A DNA stretch of 39,817 bases from IMG/VR virus record IMGVR_UViG_3300047666_000621, positions 1 to 39,817 of that record; one strand, given 5' to 3'. Both the position numbers and the translations under genes were made by a program. Under the pieces are notes generated by a model. It was not told the DNA's origin and searched no databases. It saw only the letters and a program-made list of their open reading frames with translations. The DNA comes from a virus. This document shows, in pieces, positions 16,938-24,930 of this stretch (position 1 is the first letter of the stretch; every line of letters starts with the position of its first letter).

Positions 16938-18802
16938 GCTAGAGTTCCAAAACCAGTAGAGTGATTTGTAGCGATGTTTGAAAGCGCGGCAGCGGTGGGC
17001 GTTAATATGTATGAAAGAAGACCTACCGTGCTGGTAGTGTAGGCCGTGCCCGTTTTTTGCTCCAAGGCCTCAACATAATTGCCGGTTAGCGTGTTGTTGC
17101 CCCGCCGACCGTTTGCTGTTCGGTAAAGCGCAGTTGAGAAATTAGAGGTGAAGCCCAGCGTCGTGTTTCCCGAGCTAACGTCTGTAATGGACGCGACATT
17201 GAAACTCTCGTCAATCGCAGCGGTACTAGCGAGGTCGTAGTTCGCGCTGTAAGCCGCAACACCAGCCGATGCCAGCAATGCAGCATCGATTGCTATCACT
17301 GCAATATCTCGGCGCAGCGCCGCATCTGGGTCATTGGTTAGGTCTGTGTCGGCGCTGTCTGCAATCCCGCCGCCGCCGCCGACTGCGCCCCATTCATCCG
17401 TATAACCTTCAAATCCAGGGGTCGTAGTGTTATATCCAAACATACCCTCCACTGGAGAACTAGGCCGCCCGGCTGTGTCCCATGTGCTGACTGTGACGCC
17501 TGTTCCCCCGATGTTTGCCAAGAACGTCGCAGGGACGGGAACGTCAGAGCCGTTGTTAGCTTTGAGAAGCACGGAGGAAAGGCTGTTAGAGCTGCCCGCC
17601 TGCGAGCCGATGGTGTAAGGCACAAACTCCACTTTGGTGGCGTCGTTTGAGACCGTTGCCGTCTCCTGTATCAACCACCAGCCGAGGAATGTAGCGTAAA
17701 GGAGTTTCGGGTTTAACTCGTAGTCTTCAAGCAAGATACCGGACTTGGCGAGCGCTAGGTCGGCATAGTTGCCCTGCCCGTACTGAATAGCGAAAGCACC
17801 GTTGCTGAACCTGTAGACGCGGTGACCTACTGCGGTAGTAGACCCGAGCCCTGTAATGGCGTCGTCATCGTCCCAGAACTTTACAAGGGCGGTCTGCGCC
17901 GATGCGGCTACACCCGTTTTGTTAAGCAAATCGTAAGACACGGTTGTAACTGCATCAAACGACAACACGTTCGGATTGTGTACGTTTCCCGTACCGCCAA
18001 GCTCTAAAATCGACCCAGCGCCAGCATCAAACCCCAAGCCGTCCGCACGGCCCGTGATTGCCATACCCGACTTAAGCGGCACCCCAGCAAGCAGGAGATA
18101 CTCGTAAAGGTCGCGGGTGGTGTTGGTGTCATTCCCGAGGGGGTTGTTGAAGTATTCAAAGCCGATAATTAAATTCGTGGCAGTGTTCACGGCAATCCGC
18201 ATCGTGAACAACTTACGACGCCAGTCTAGCCGGGTCGGCACGCTCGTTTGTTGTTGCAGCGCGCCCGCGTTGTCGATGTAGACATAGGTCGAGTCTGCAT
18301 TCAGGTTTGCGACCGTTACGCCTGTTGCGCCAGCGTAATGAAGGTCAAAGAACCCTACGCCTTCGTCACTGCGGATCTCGCCCTCAACAGCGGGCTGAGC
18401 AAATGTGGTCCCGCCTACGGCAACTGTCGACACGTAAGTCGTGCTAACCCCGGTCCCCCGCGCTTTGAGTAAGGCGTGGTCAACACCGTCCACAAAGGTT
18501 TGCAGGTTTGTGGTGTCCACGACAAGCAGGTCAGTATCCACCACCGTCATATTTGTGCTGGCAAAGACGGGTGCCGCGCCGCTAACTACGCTCTGGTCAA
18601 GCGCCTTGACGTCCGCAATGGAAGTCAGCTCAGAGTCCAAGAGTGAGCCGTCCAAAACAAGCGTCTTGATAGCCGACATTGTGAAGTTTACAGTCTCGCC
18701 GGTCGAGTCGTTGGAGGTGTCCGACACGTCTGTGCCGATAACCATGTCAGCGGTTGCGGGCGTTGTGACTGCGTAATCTGTGACGTTGCCAATTTTAGAC
18801 AT
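16934..18802 (-). CDS. Main tail fibre / receptor-binding protein candidate
   Basis: A 622-residue protein rich in Thr, Ser, Asn, Gly and Asp. The N-terminal segment (NVTDYAVTTPATADMVIGTDVSD, then VNFTMSAIKTLVL) is a form used by many phage fibres to bind the tail. The middle has short beta repeats (VANLNADSTYVYIDNAG) and a WxTAGRPSSPVEGMFGYNTT segment, a phrase common before fibre ends, followed by GFEGYTDEWGAVGGGGG. It is the longest tail gene and the best candidate for host recognition. Confidence 0.78.
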   Translation of the reverse strand: MSKIGNVTDYAVTTPATADMVIGTDVSDTSNDSTGETVNFTMSAIKTLVLDGSLLDSELTSIADVKALDQSVVSGAAPVFASTNMTVVDTDLLVVDTTNLQTFVDGVDHALLKARGTGVSTTYVSTVAVGGTTFAQPAVEGEIRSDEGVGFFDLHYAGATGVTVANLNADSTYVYIDNAGALQQQTSVPTRLDWRRKLFTMRIAVNTATNLIIGFEYFNNPLGNDTNTTRDLYEYLLLAGVPLKSGMAITGRADGLGFDAGAGSILELGGTGNVHNPNVLSFDAVTTVSYDLLNKTGVAASAQTALVKFWDDDDAITGLGSTTAVGHRVYRFSNGAFAIQYGQGNYADLALAKSGILLEDYELNPKLLYATFLGWWLIQETATVSNDATKVEFVPYTIGSQAGSSNSLSSVLLKANNGSDVPVPATFLANIGGTGVTVSTWDTAGRPSSPVEGMFGYNTTTPGFEGYTDEWGAVGGGGGIADSADTDLTNDPDAALRRDIAVIAIDAALLASAGVAAYSANYDLASTAAIDESFNVASITDVSSGNTTLGFTSNFSTALYRTANGRRGNNTLTGNYVEALEQKTGTAYTTSTVGLLSYILTPTAAALSNIATNHSTGFGTLA

Positions 18803-18814
18803 ATTGCGGCCCCC

Positions 18815-19195
18815 TTATGTGAGCGTCAGGTCGAAGTCGCCGGTCGGGATGCGGAAGATATCACCCGTTCCAATCGCTTTGCTGGTGCCAAGCGCGGCGT
18901 ATGCAATCATGTTGCCGCTGGTGGCGGCGTCAAACACCGCAACATGCGTTACCGTGCCCCAATCGCCCGTTGCCGCGTCAAACTCGACATTGCCGGAGTT
19001 GGTGGCGAGGTTGCCCGCCGCTGTGAACGCGATAGCCTTGCGCGCGTAAGCATCGCCCGACAACTCAGTGCCGCCGGCGGCTTCGCCAGGGGCAGACGTG
19101 AATAGGCCAAGATACCACTCGGTCGGGCGTGTTGCGGTGCCTGTCGTGAACAGGAACGAAAGAACCAGCGTTTCGGCTGTGTTGGTGAAACTCAT
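18815..19195 (-). CDS. Small phage tail fibre-type protein (GTELSGDAYARKAI family)
   Basis: A 126-residue beta-rich protein with a very recognisable pattern: PTEWYLGLFTSAPGEA, GGTELSGDAYARKAI, ATGDWGTVTHVAVFDAA and ALGTSKAIGTGDIFRIP. Proteins of this pattern are widespread in tailed phages and often annotated as tail fibre protein, though the role is not well defined. It sits between the adaptor and the large fibre. Confidence 0.78.
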   Translation of the reverse strand: MSFTNTAETLVLSFLFTTGTATRPTEWYLGLFTSAPGEAAGGTELSGDAYARKAIAFTAAGNLATNSGNVEFDAATGDWGTVTHVAVFDAATSGNMIAYAALGTSKAIGTGDIFRIPTGDFDLTLT

Positions 19196-19196
19196 C

Positions 19197-19817
19197 TCAG
19201 TAGCTCCTGATTTTCATGCGCAGACCGGAGCCGCTGTGCTTGGCTTTGTTTGATTGCGTTTGCAGTGATTGGACTGCCGATTGATACATCGCGGCCCATG
19301 TTGTGGCTCGCCCATCCTCTTTCAGATATGGAGCGCTGTGGATAAGTGCCCCGTAAAGATAAACGTCGGATGCCTCAGACAACAGCCAGTTGCCCGTGTT
19401 GGTGTCGGATAGGGCAGGGATGCGAGCGTTATAGATAAGCTCGGCGTTGTAAACCTCGTCAGGCGTCGGGAAGAACTCAAATTGTCCCGCCGAAACTGCA
19501 TAGAAAACTGGACGTCCGCCCGTGTTGGCATTGCCCGCGCGCCGCTCGATTAGCTCGGCTTGGCTAATAAGGTCCATAGGCGCTGTGTTGCCGTCTGTCG
19601 TGTGGAATCGGATTGAACCGAGCCAGTCGGTCGGGACTTGGCTGTACTGGCTGGCAATCTCTGCGACCGCGCGCGTCTCCATCTGCCAGTGCCGCAGGTC
19701 TCGCCCGATAGCGGCCTCCGCTAGGGAGATAAACGTCGGGATAGTTGCTGTTAGGTCAGACCGGTTAAGGAAGTCGCCAATCGCCGTTTGTAGCGTGGCA
19801 TACGTACTAATACTCAT
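19197..19817 (-). CDS. Head-tail adaptor protein
   Basis: A 206-residue helical protein matching podovirus adaptors: TLQTAIGDFLNRSDLTA and FISLAEAAIGRDLRHW at the N-terminus, the VPTDWLGSIRFH strand, and YLYGALIHSAPYLKEDGR near residue 150. These proteins form a ring below the portal that links it to the tail. Here the gene lies far from the portal, upstream of the fibre genes. Its start overlaps the previous stop as TAATG. Confidence 0.85.
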   Translation of the reverse strand: MSISTYATLQTAIGDFLNRSDLTATIPTFISLAEAAIGRDLRHWQMETRAVAEIASQYSQVPTDWLGSIRFHTTDGNTAPMDLISQAELIERRAGNANTGGRPVFYAVSAGQFEFFPTPDEVYNAELIYNARIPALSDTNTGNWLLSEASDVYLYGALIHSAPYLKEDGRATTWAAMYQSAVQSLQTQSNKAKHSGSGLRMKIRSY

Positions 19818-20962
19818 TAGAGCAGGCCCCTCTTTTCTAGGTATTGTTCTACTTCGGCTTGGCTTGGCTGTTGTGATAACAGACCTAGCCCCATTCCGCC
19901 AGCGGCCACGCCTGCGGATAGGTTGCTCAGGTTTGCGAGGCGCGGGTCAAAGCGGGCGAACTTGGACCGCAAGAGGCCGGGGCGCAACATAGCGATACTT
20001 TCTATCTCGTCTCCATCCGGCGTAAAATCATCGTCAAATCTTGCGCTGTCAAATCCAGCATTCAACAGGCCTTGGTGCGTCCCTCTTACATCATCAGAAT
20101 ACGTATCGTTTAGAGGCATCCATGAGTTGCGACCTGCTGCGTCCCGCATCATTCCAGACGCCTCTTCGTATGCTTCAAACACCTCCTCCCCAGACGCGGT
20201 ATTATCGGCACGCGAAAGCAATTTAGCCACCTGTGCATCTTCGCCGCCTCGGTCTAGCGCATATTCGCTAGCATCTTCGCCGCTGAATGCGTGATAAGAC
20301 GCATCGCTTCGCGCAAAGCTCCTATCTAAACCAAACCCATCGCCGCCATGATAAAGCGGCGTGCCCGTATCAAACCCCATCTCGTCAGCCCTCGCCATTC
20401 TGCTTGGCGTATCCATCGGCATATCAACGCCCGTTGCGCCTGTCTCGTAAAGCCGCATCAATTCCATGCTGTCGTTAGGGCCTAGTGCGCCCAGCATGTC
20501 GTCTGTGACCTCACTCCCGCGGCCCTCGCTTAGAAGGTTCGCTATCTCTTGGGCTGGGGTTTGGGGGGCGTCGGGGATTGCGTTGCCCGCATTGCTGCCG
20601 ACTATTGACGGGTCATAAGCCCGCACCCCAGCATCCACCACAGACTCAACGCCCTGACGAACAGACGACGCGCCGCCGGGCATAAGCATCATAGCGCCAG
20701 CGCCAGCCATAGCCGCGCCTGAAGCTGCTCTGTCCATTATGCTACGGTCGGGCGCAAACATATCACGGCCCGCCTGCTGCGCCTCTATGACGTCTGCGCC
20801 CGGAGACAGTAAGCCGCCCAATCGTGCGACGGCGTCAACGCGCGGATATAAATCAGGGCCGAGCAATCGACGAGCGCCTTTTGCAAAACGCGCCTCGGCT
20901 TCAGACAAAGCTCGACTGCGTGCCTGCCCTGCATCGCTGCTGAAGAAGTCTAGTAGCCCCAA
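19817..20962 (-). CDS. Virion-associated protein with ADP-ribosyltransferase-like region
   Basis: A 381-residue protein. The N-terminal half is Ala/Gly/Met-rich with a hydrophobic patch near residues 84-97 (AMAGAGAMMLMPGG). The second half begins MGFDTGTPLYHGGDGF and continues through AFSGEDASEYALDRGG to LRSKFARFDP. The order 'YHG ... FS.. A..YA ... SKFARFDP' is characteristic of ADP-ribosyltransferase-like domains in phage virion proteins that may be injected to modify host targets. A typical catalytic Glu cannot be fixed by eye. The alternative is a purely structural ejection protein. Confidence 0.65.
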   Translation of the reverse strand: MGLLDFFSSDAGQARSRALSEAEARFAKGARRLLGPDLYPRVDAVARLGGLLSPGADVIEAQQAGRDMFAPDRSIMDRAASGAAMAGAGAMMLMPGGASSVRQGVESVVDAGVRAYDPSIVGSNAGNAIPDAPQTPAQEIANLLSEGRGSEVTDDMLGALGPNDSMELMRLYETGATGVDMPMDTPSRMARADEMGFDTGTPLYHGGDGFGLDRSFARSDASYHAFSGEDASEYALDRGGEDAQVAKLLSRADNTASGEEVFEAYEEASGMMRDAAGRNSWMPLNDTYSDDVRGTHQGLLNAGFDSARFDDDFTPDGDEIESIAMLRPGLLRSKFARFDPRLANLSNLSAGVAAGGMGLGLLSQQPSQAEVEQYLEKRGLL

Positions 20963-21005
20963 GTGGCTGGCCCTCTGTCTTTGGTGTGCTGTGGGCTAAT
21001 ACTCA

Positions 21006-21383
21006 TTAAAACGGGCCTTGGCGCATACGCGGGTCCATCTGTGGTGCAGCGGGTGGCAAGATGCCAGCGGCGCGCATTGACTGCATAAGCGCTTCTAGGT
21101 CGCCGAGACCAATGCTGGTGATTTGCTCAGGCTGTGGGCCTGGGGCCATCATGCCGGGTTGTGGCTGCATTGCTGGCGCGGGCTGTTGCATTGGGCGCAT
21201 TTGCCCTTGCATGGGCTGGCCTTGAGCCTGTTGCATTGCCTGCTGCTGTCGGTCCTTCGACCCATAGGGCGAGAACATGGCATTGCCGAGCGACGACAAT
21301 AACCCGCCGCCCTCAAACTTAGGGCCGGACATTCCGGCCCCGCCGCCGTCAATCATGTCCATAAAGCCTAGAAAATCTGCCAT
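21006..21383 (-). CDS. Gln/Pro/Met-rich small protein downstream of TerL
   Basis: A 125-residue protein with a Gly-rich N-terminus, a low-complexity middle of Gln, Met and Pro (about residues 45-85), and a short helical end (GLGDLEALMQSMRAAG). It has an AAAGGGGCGAAC leader. Such proteins occur between terminase and structural genes of podoviruses, probably as minor virion components; no family recognised. Confidence 0.6.
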   Translation of the reverse strand: MADFLGFMDMIDGGGAGMSGPKFEGGGLLSSLGNAMFSPYGSKDRQQQAMQQAQGQPMQGQMRPMQQPAPAMQPQPGMMAPGPQPEQITSIGLGDLEALMQSMRAAGILPPAAPQMDPRMRQGPF

Positions 21384-21422
21384 GTTCGCCCCTTTGTTGC
21401 AAACATAACACAGTGCGTGTGC

Positions 21423-22721
21423 TTAGGCTATCCCCTGCAAATTGCGGCGCAGCGGCTTGCGACCCGCCGACACCTGCACCATATTGCGATACACCGCCAC
21501 AAGGCCGAACGCATCAGCGCAGTGAGACGCCCAATCGTGGTCAGGGCCAAGGCCAATGTTTCGCACCGCATCGCGCTTTTCGTGATACCAGCCCAAAGCC
21601 TCGCGCCCGCCTGCCGTTGTTTCCTCGTTAAACCGCACGGACGCAAACATCTGCCGAACAGCATCAATCCGCATAAGTGCAGCGCCAGCGCCCTGATTCT
21701 TGACCACATCGCAAGTAAAGCCAGCTTGCCGCAGGTATCCATCGGGCGTGACCGAAAACACCGTGTCGTGCTTCCGCCCGTCATGTGGCAGGACACAGAC
21801 CGCATCGCCGTAGCCATTAGAGCGGAGCCAGTTAACGTGCGCGTCAAAGGGCTGGCCGACCGCTTCATAGTAATCCAAGCACCGAACCTCAGTGCCGACG
21901 AACTGCACAATCCAAATCGCAGTCGCATCAGACTTGCGAGACGTGCCGCCGATGTCAAAGATTGCATACTTCTTAACCAGTGGGTCAGGTGCCACGAAGC
22001 CAATACGGCCTTGGAGCCGTGCGTCGGTTAGGTGGCGCGCGAAGTAAGCGCCCTCAAGGACGTTTGCATACTCGCCTTCCCAGATATGGCCGTAGCGCTC
22101 AGGCGTGGCGTCAAGGCAATCAACGCGCTCCTGCTTGAGCACGCTAGGCAACCACGGATTGTCAGACCAGTTGGCCCGAACAACTGTTGAGCCTGTGGGT
22201 GTGTTGTTGCCGCGAAGCAACATATCGACCGGGTCAAGCGCGCGGTGCGGGTTCCATGAAAACCAAAGCTCAGAGCCTTCCTTGCGGATTGTCGGGCGCA
22301 GCAACGTCATCGACCTGTCAGATAAAGCCTGTGCTTCTTCTACCCAAGCGCGGTCGAATCCCTCAAGCGATTTAACGCTATCGGCTGTGTGGTCCTGCAT
22401 ACCTGTGAATGTGATTATGCCATCGCCAGGCGTTTCGATAACCTCGCGGTAGACCTTGAACCCCTCGCGCTCGCCGAGCCCGAACGTTGTGAGCTTGTCT
22501 TCTAGTAACCGCTTGGCTGATTGCTTTAGAGACTTCTGCACCTCACGAATGCAAACTGACCTCATGCTAGGGCTTCGTAAGTGGTCCTCAATCATCAGCC
22601 CGCCGAAGAAATGCGACTTGCCGCCCCCTCGCCCGCCCCACACCCCCTTGTAACGCGCCGGCTCTAGCAGGTCCACGAAAACGCCAGCCGTGGGAATCTT
22701 GAGTTTTAGCTTAGCGCTCAT
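21423..22721 (-). CDS. terL: Terminase large subunit
   Basis: A 432-residue packaging motor. Near the N-terminus GGRGGGKS is the Walker A loop, and GFDRAWVEEA about 95 residues later is Walker B with its catalytic Glu. The C-terminal nuclease begins at YAIFDIGGTSRKSDATAIW with a conserved acidic residue and continues through the VLPHDGRK segment. It pumps DNA into the capsid through the portal and cuts it. The small subunit lies directly upstream with an 11-base overlap. Confidence 0.95.
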   Translation of the reverse strand: MSAKLKLKIPTAGVFVDLLEPARYKGVWGGRGGGKSHFFGGLMIEDHLRSPSMRSVCIREVQKSLKQSAKRLLEDKLTTFGLGEREGFKVYREVIETPGDGIITFTGMQDHTADSVKSLEGFDRAWVEEAQALSDRSMTLLRPTIRKEGSELWFSWNPHRALDPVDMLLRGNNTPTGSTVVRANWSDNPWLPSVLKQERVDCLDATPERYGHIWEGEYANVLEGAYFARHLTDARLQGRIGFVAPDPLVKKYAIFDIGGTSRKSDATAIWIVQFVGTEVRCLDYYEAVGQPFDAHVNWLRSNGYGDAVCVLPHDGRKHDTVFSVTPDGYLRQAGFTCDVVKNQGAGAALMRIDAVRQMFASVRFNEETTAGGREALGWYHEKRDAVRNIGLGPDHDWASHCADAFGLVAVYRNMVQVSAGRKPLRRNLQGIA

Positions 22722-23055
22722 CCGGCATCACTATAACCCGCTCAATGACCTGCGGTGTCATGCTGCCGTCGCTTGACGTGCTGTCGACCGATTGTTTAGG
22801 CGTCCCGTGGGCTCGGTCTTCGCTTTGCTTGAACAGGTTTAACGTGCCTGCGGATAGTAACAAAGCGTAGTCTTCGTCTGTGAATTTATCGGCCTGAAAC
22901 TTAGCCTGCATTGAGGCTAGTATCTTTAGGCGCATTTTAGCGGCTATTTCAGCCGCTTTAAGCTCGTCGGCGCGTTGTGCTTTGGACTTGCCGCCGGGGT
23001 TTCCCGATACGCCCTTTTGAAACTGCGTGTCCTTTGGGTCTTTCTTGTCTGTCAT
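22711..23055 (-). CDS. Terminase small subunit candidate (DUF5681-like N-terminus)
   Basis: A 114-residue protein directly upstream of the large subunit. It opens with TQFQKGVSGNPGGKSKAQRA, the DUF5681 pattern found in many small packaging proteins. A helical core (DELKAAEIAAKMRLKILASM) follows. Small terminases bind the packaging site and regulate the motor. Position and size support the call. It overlaps the beta-solenoid gene by an ATGA. Confidence 0.8.
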   Translation of the reverse strand: MTDKKDPKDTQFQKGVSGNPGGKSKAQRADELKAAEIAAKMRLKILASMQAKFQADKFTDEDYALLLSAGTLNLFKQSEDRAHGTPKQSVDSTSSDGSMTPQVIERVIVMPDER

Positions 23056-23411
23056 GTCGGCCTCGCGTCACGGTTGAAGCGTTCAACCTGCCGGTTATAC
23101 CAATCTTGTTGCTGCGCCTCAAGCTGCGCGACCCGTTCTTTTACAGACGCCGCATGGTTGCCCCCGACGGTTCCATTAACAGCGCCGACGCTACTCATGA
23201 CCGCGCCTACGACGCTCCCGTATACGTCGCCCCAGACGGTGCCGACAATATCGCCCCCGATGCACCCGCGTATATTGCCGCGAACGTCGCCACAAACATC
23301 CCCGTAGATATCGCTGTTTATGCTACTGATTTGCAACTGCCCGCAGTCATCTTCTTTGAATGTGACGAGGTTGGCAATCTTGGCGAGCATGCATTCTGCT
23401 GTGTCGGCCAT
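23052..23411 (-). CDS. Tetrad-repeat (xGDV) beta-solenoid-like protein with coiled-coil tail
   Basis: A 119-residue protein. Residues ~32-75 form a four-residue periodic array of the type V-x-G-D (IYGDVCGDVRGNIRG, then IGGDIVGTVWGDVYGSV), expected to wind into a small beta-solenoid. The C-terminal ~30 residues (VKERVAQLEAQQQDWYNRQ) are a likely coiled coil. The start at 23411 has an AGGAGAG leader; a TTG at 23474 is less likely. Similar V.G.V.GDV arrays occur in phage proteins of unknown role. Coupling to TerS suggests late expression. Confidence 0.7.
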   Translation of the reverse strand: MADTAECMLAKIANLVTFKEDDCGQLQISSINSDIYGDVCGDVRGNIRGCIGGDIVGTVWGDVYGSVVGAVMSSVGAVNGTVGGNHAASVKERVAQLEAQQQDWYNRQVERFNRDARPT

Positions 23412-23512
23412 TCGTTTGCTCTCCTGCCAGTCCGTCGCCGGGTGCTGGTCATGTTCTAGGTGCTTGCCGCGCAATGTAAGCCATTTCTGGCGAGAATGCT
23501 AGACTTGCCCGC

Positions 23513-23830
23513 CTAGGGTTTCGCTACGCCAGAAGACAAGGCAAACTCTGCCGCTGCTTCAAAGGTTGATGCGCCAACGCAACAGAACCCGTTAGGTGTG
23601 TCAGGATACCATTGTATCGTCCACACGCTGTTTTCGGATATCGCTTTCAGCCTTTCCTCCTCGGAGGGCCAGTCAATGTGGTCATCTGTTTGCTTACCGC
23701 CATAGAACCCCCATTCATCTAGCCACCTTTGGGCCGTTGCATGGTTGCAAGCGTGGCAGTCATTGAACCCAATCGTCAAAGACGAAAACTCGCCATTTAG
23801 CAAGTCAAGTAACTTGGCCGGATTTGTCAT
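23513..23830 (-). CDS. Small hypothetical protein
   Basis: A 105-residue soluble protein starting MTNPAKLLDLLNGEFSSL at an ATG preceded by GAAGGGA, preferred over an ATG ten codons upstream. It contains CHAC and a late CC pair (NGFCCVGASTF), a Trp-rich middle (WTIQWYPDTPNG) and an acidic helix. No known family. It starts the run of small accessory genes upstream of the late block. Confidence 0.65.
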   Translation of the reverse strand: MTNPAKLLDLLNGEFSSLTIGFNDCHACNHATAQRWLDEWGFYGGKQTDDHIDWPSEEERLKAISENSVWTIQWYPDTPNGFCCVGASTFEAAAEFALSSGVAKP

Positions 23831-23873
23831 GGTATTCCCTTCGTGTTGTGGTGCGGGCATCCCGCCCGTTGGT

Positions 23874-24032
23874 CTAGCCGTCTACCGCTTGATTTAGCGC
23901 CATGATGGCCACGTCATAAAACTCTTCGTCGTCTATGTGCGCCGCGTCTTCCTGCATACGTTCGCGCATCCAGTCCACTAGGTCGGCCTGTAGGGTGGCG
24001 CGGGCTTGGGCGCTGCGTTCATCTTTGGTCAT
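23874..24032 (-). CDS. Small acidic helical protein
   Basis: A 52-codon frame (MTKDERSAQARATLQADL at the start, DDEEFYDVAIMALNQAV near the end) with codon use like its neighbours. The predicted product is helical and acidic. The leader is weak (CTGAG). The 47-codon gene upstream ends 4 bases before it. Unknown function; called from coding character and tight packing. Confidence 0.5.
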   Translation of the reverse strand: MTKDERSAQARATLQADLVDWMRERMQEDAAHIDDEEFYDVAIMALNQAVDG

Positions 24033-24035
24033 GGC

Positions 24036-24179
24036 TCAGGTTTTAGGTCCGACAAGTGGCGAGTAAAAATGCGACAGCGCTAGCATTAAGCACCTCCATC
24101 GCCCGAAGCAACCGAGGCTGCGCAGCTTTGGATACGTCATCCAAGCGGCGGCGAACTGGTTGCGGCGTTTTAGCTTCAT
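24036..24179 (-). CDS. Small basic protein
   Basis: A 47-codon frame beginning MKLKRRNQFAAAW, preceded by AAGGGGAGAGAC, one of the strongest ribosome sites in this block. The product is basic with two cysteines and a short hydrophobic segment (CLMLALSHF). No family recognised. The non-coding stretch lies directly upstream, so its promoter is probably there. Confidence 0.5.
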   Translation of the reverse strand: MKLKRRNQFAAAWMTYPKLRSLGCFGRWRCLMLALSHFYSPLVGPKT

Positions 24180-24399
24180 GTCTCTCCCCTTGGGGTTAGA
24201 TGCTTAGAATAGTTTGAGTGGGTATTCCTTCACCCAGAGCGCATGGGGTCCAATAGCCTAGCGACTATCCCCCTTGCCTTTTCTACCACTCACTGGGCCT
24301 GCTACTTTAGCACTTCCGCGCTCATGAGGTGTGATTGGCTAGGCGGGCTCCATACCGCGCCCCTGCTGTGGGCCCTATCACACCACAACAAAGCGGCTC
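24180..24399. other. Intergenic region rich in inverted repeats
   Basis: About 220 bases with no convincing gene on either strand. Several inverted repeats can be seen: GGGT/ACCC around 24220-24235, GAGTGG(G)TA near 24216 with TACCACTC near 24283, and a longer nested element at 24328-24384. It lies upstream of the small minus-strand genes leading into the late block, so a leader, promoter region or structured RNA is plausible. Confidence 0.5.
24328..24384. repeat. Nested inverted repeat, possible structured RNA
   Basis: The outer arms GGTGTGAT (24328-24335) and ATCACACC (24377-24384) pair perfectly over 8 bases. Inside, GGCG (24342-24345) pairs with CGCC (24358-24361), with two further G-C pairs after a one-base bulge. 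CCC...GGG can form a third stem. The result resembles a three-way junction, but is shorter than a tRNA and lacks its conserved T-arm. Could be an RNA leader or a protein-binding site. Confidence 0.4.
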
Positions 24400-24582
24400 T
24401 TAATCACCTTGCCCCATTGCGCGCGACGTTGCAAGCCTTGGGTGTAGCGGCCCGCGCACCTTCCACAATGCGCGGGCGTGCCCGTCTCGTAGGCCATTCG
24501 ACAACTCAACCGGGGAGAAAGGATTGGCCCAGCCGTTGTTGCGGGTGTATGCGCTGATATTGAGGGGACAATGAACCCCCAA
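24400..24582 (-). CDS. Doubtful 60-codon frame
   Basis: The frame starts at a TTG with no good ribosome site. It reads ISAYTRNNGWANPFSPVE then a basic Gly/Arg-rich tail. The same frame is open upstream to the TAG ending the next gene (24616), so it may be a readthrough extension or remnant of that gene. It may also be chance in a GC-rich stretch. Confidence 0.25.
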   Translation of the reverse strand: MGVHCPLNISAYTRNNGWANPFSPVELSNGLRDGHARALWKVRGPLHPRLATSRAMGQGD

Positions 24583-24615
24583 GAGGCGCGCGACCGTCCG
24601 CTGCGCTAAGTTATG

Positions 24616-24930
24616 CTAGACCGCAGCGCCCTCGATGTCTACTGCGGCTTGGGGCACCTTCCGCCACTGGTCAATGAATCCTGCGCCTTGCATCCCTGCA
24701 CATCCGTCAGTTTTCACTTTGACGCCTTCAGGTCGCGGGTTGACGGCAGTATTGCATCCCGTCACCTCAACCCAAAACTGCACGTCTTTTTTTGTGACCA
24801 TAATCCGGTCGCCAACTTTCAGACCCAGAGCGCGCAGACCGGCCCCGACAAGCTGCTTGTTTAGCTGCACGGTTTGGGTCCGTAGCTGCTGAAGCTGTGC
24901 TTTGATTTCGTTCACTTCGTCCATATTCAT
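24616..24930 (-). CDS. Small protein with N-terminal coiled coil
   Basis: A 104-residue protein. It begins with a heptad-like helix (VNEIKAQLQQLRTQTVQLNKQL), followed by a small beta domain (LKVGDRIMVTKKDVQFWVEVTG) like an OB or SH3-type barrel. The start at 24930 overlaps the upstream stop in an ATGA. Function unknown. Its frame remains open for another 72 codons after the TAG. Confidence 0.65.
   Translation of the reverse strand: MNMDEVNEIKAQLQQLRTQTVQLNKQLVGAGLRALGLKVGDRIMVTKKDVQFWVEVTGCNTAVNPRPEGVKVKTDGCAGMQGAGFIDQWRKVPQAAVDIEGAAV

Noticed and set aside
24328-24384. tRNA gene
   Set aside because: The outer stem has about acceptor length, but the element is only 57 bases and has no T-loop or anticodon arm.
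24243-24557. Plus-strand 104-codon frame in the gap
   Set aside because: No ribosome site, odd composition and no recognisable motif; the region's stems explain its sequence better.
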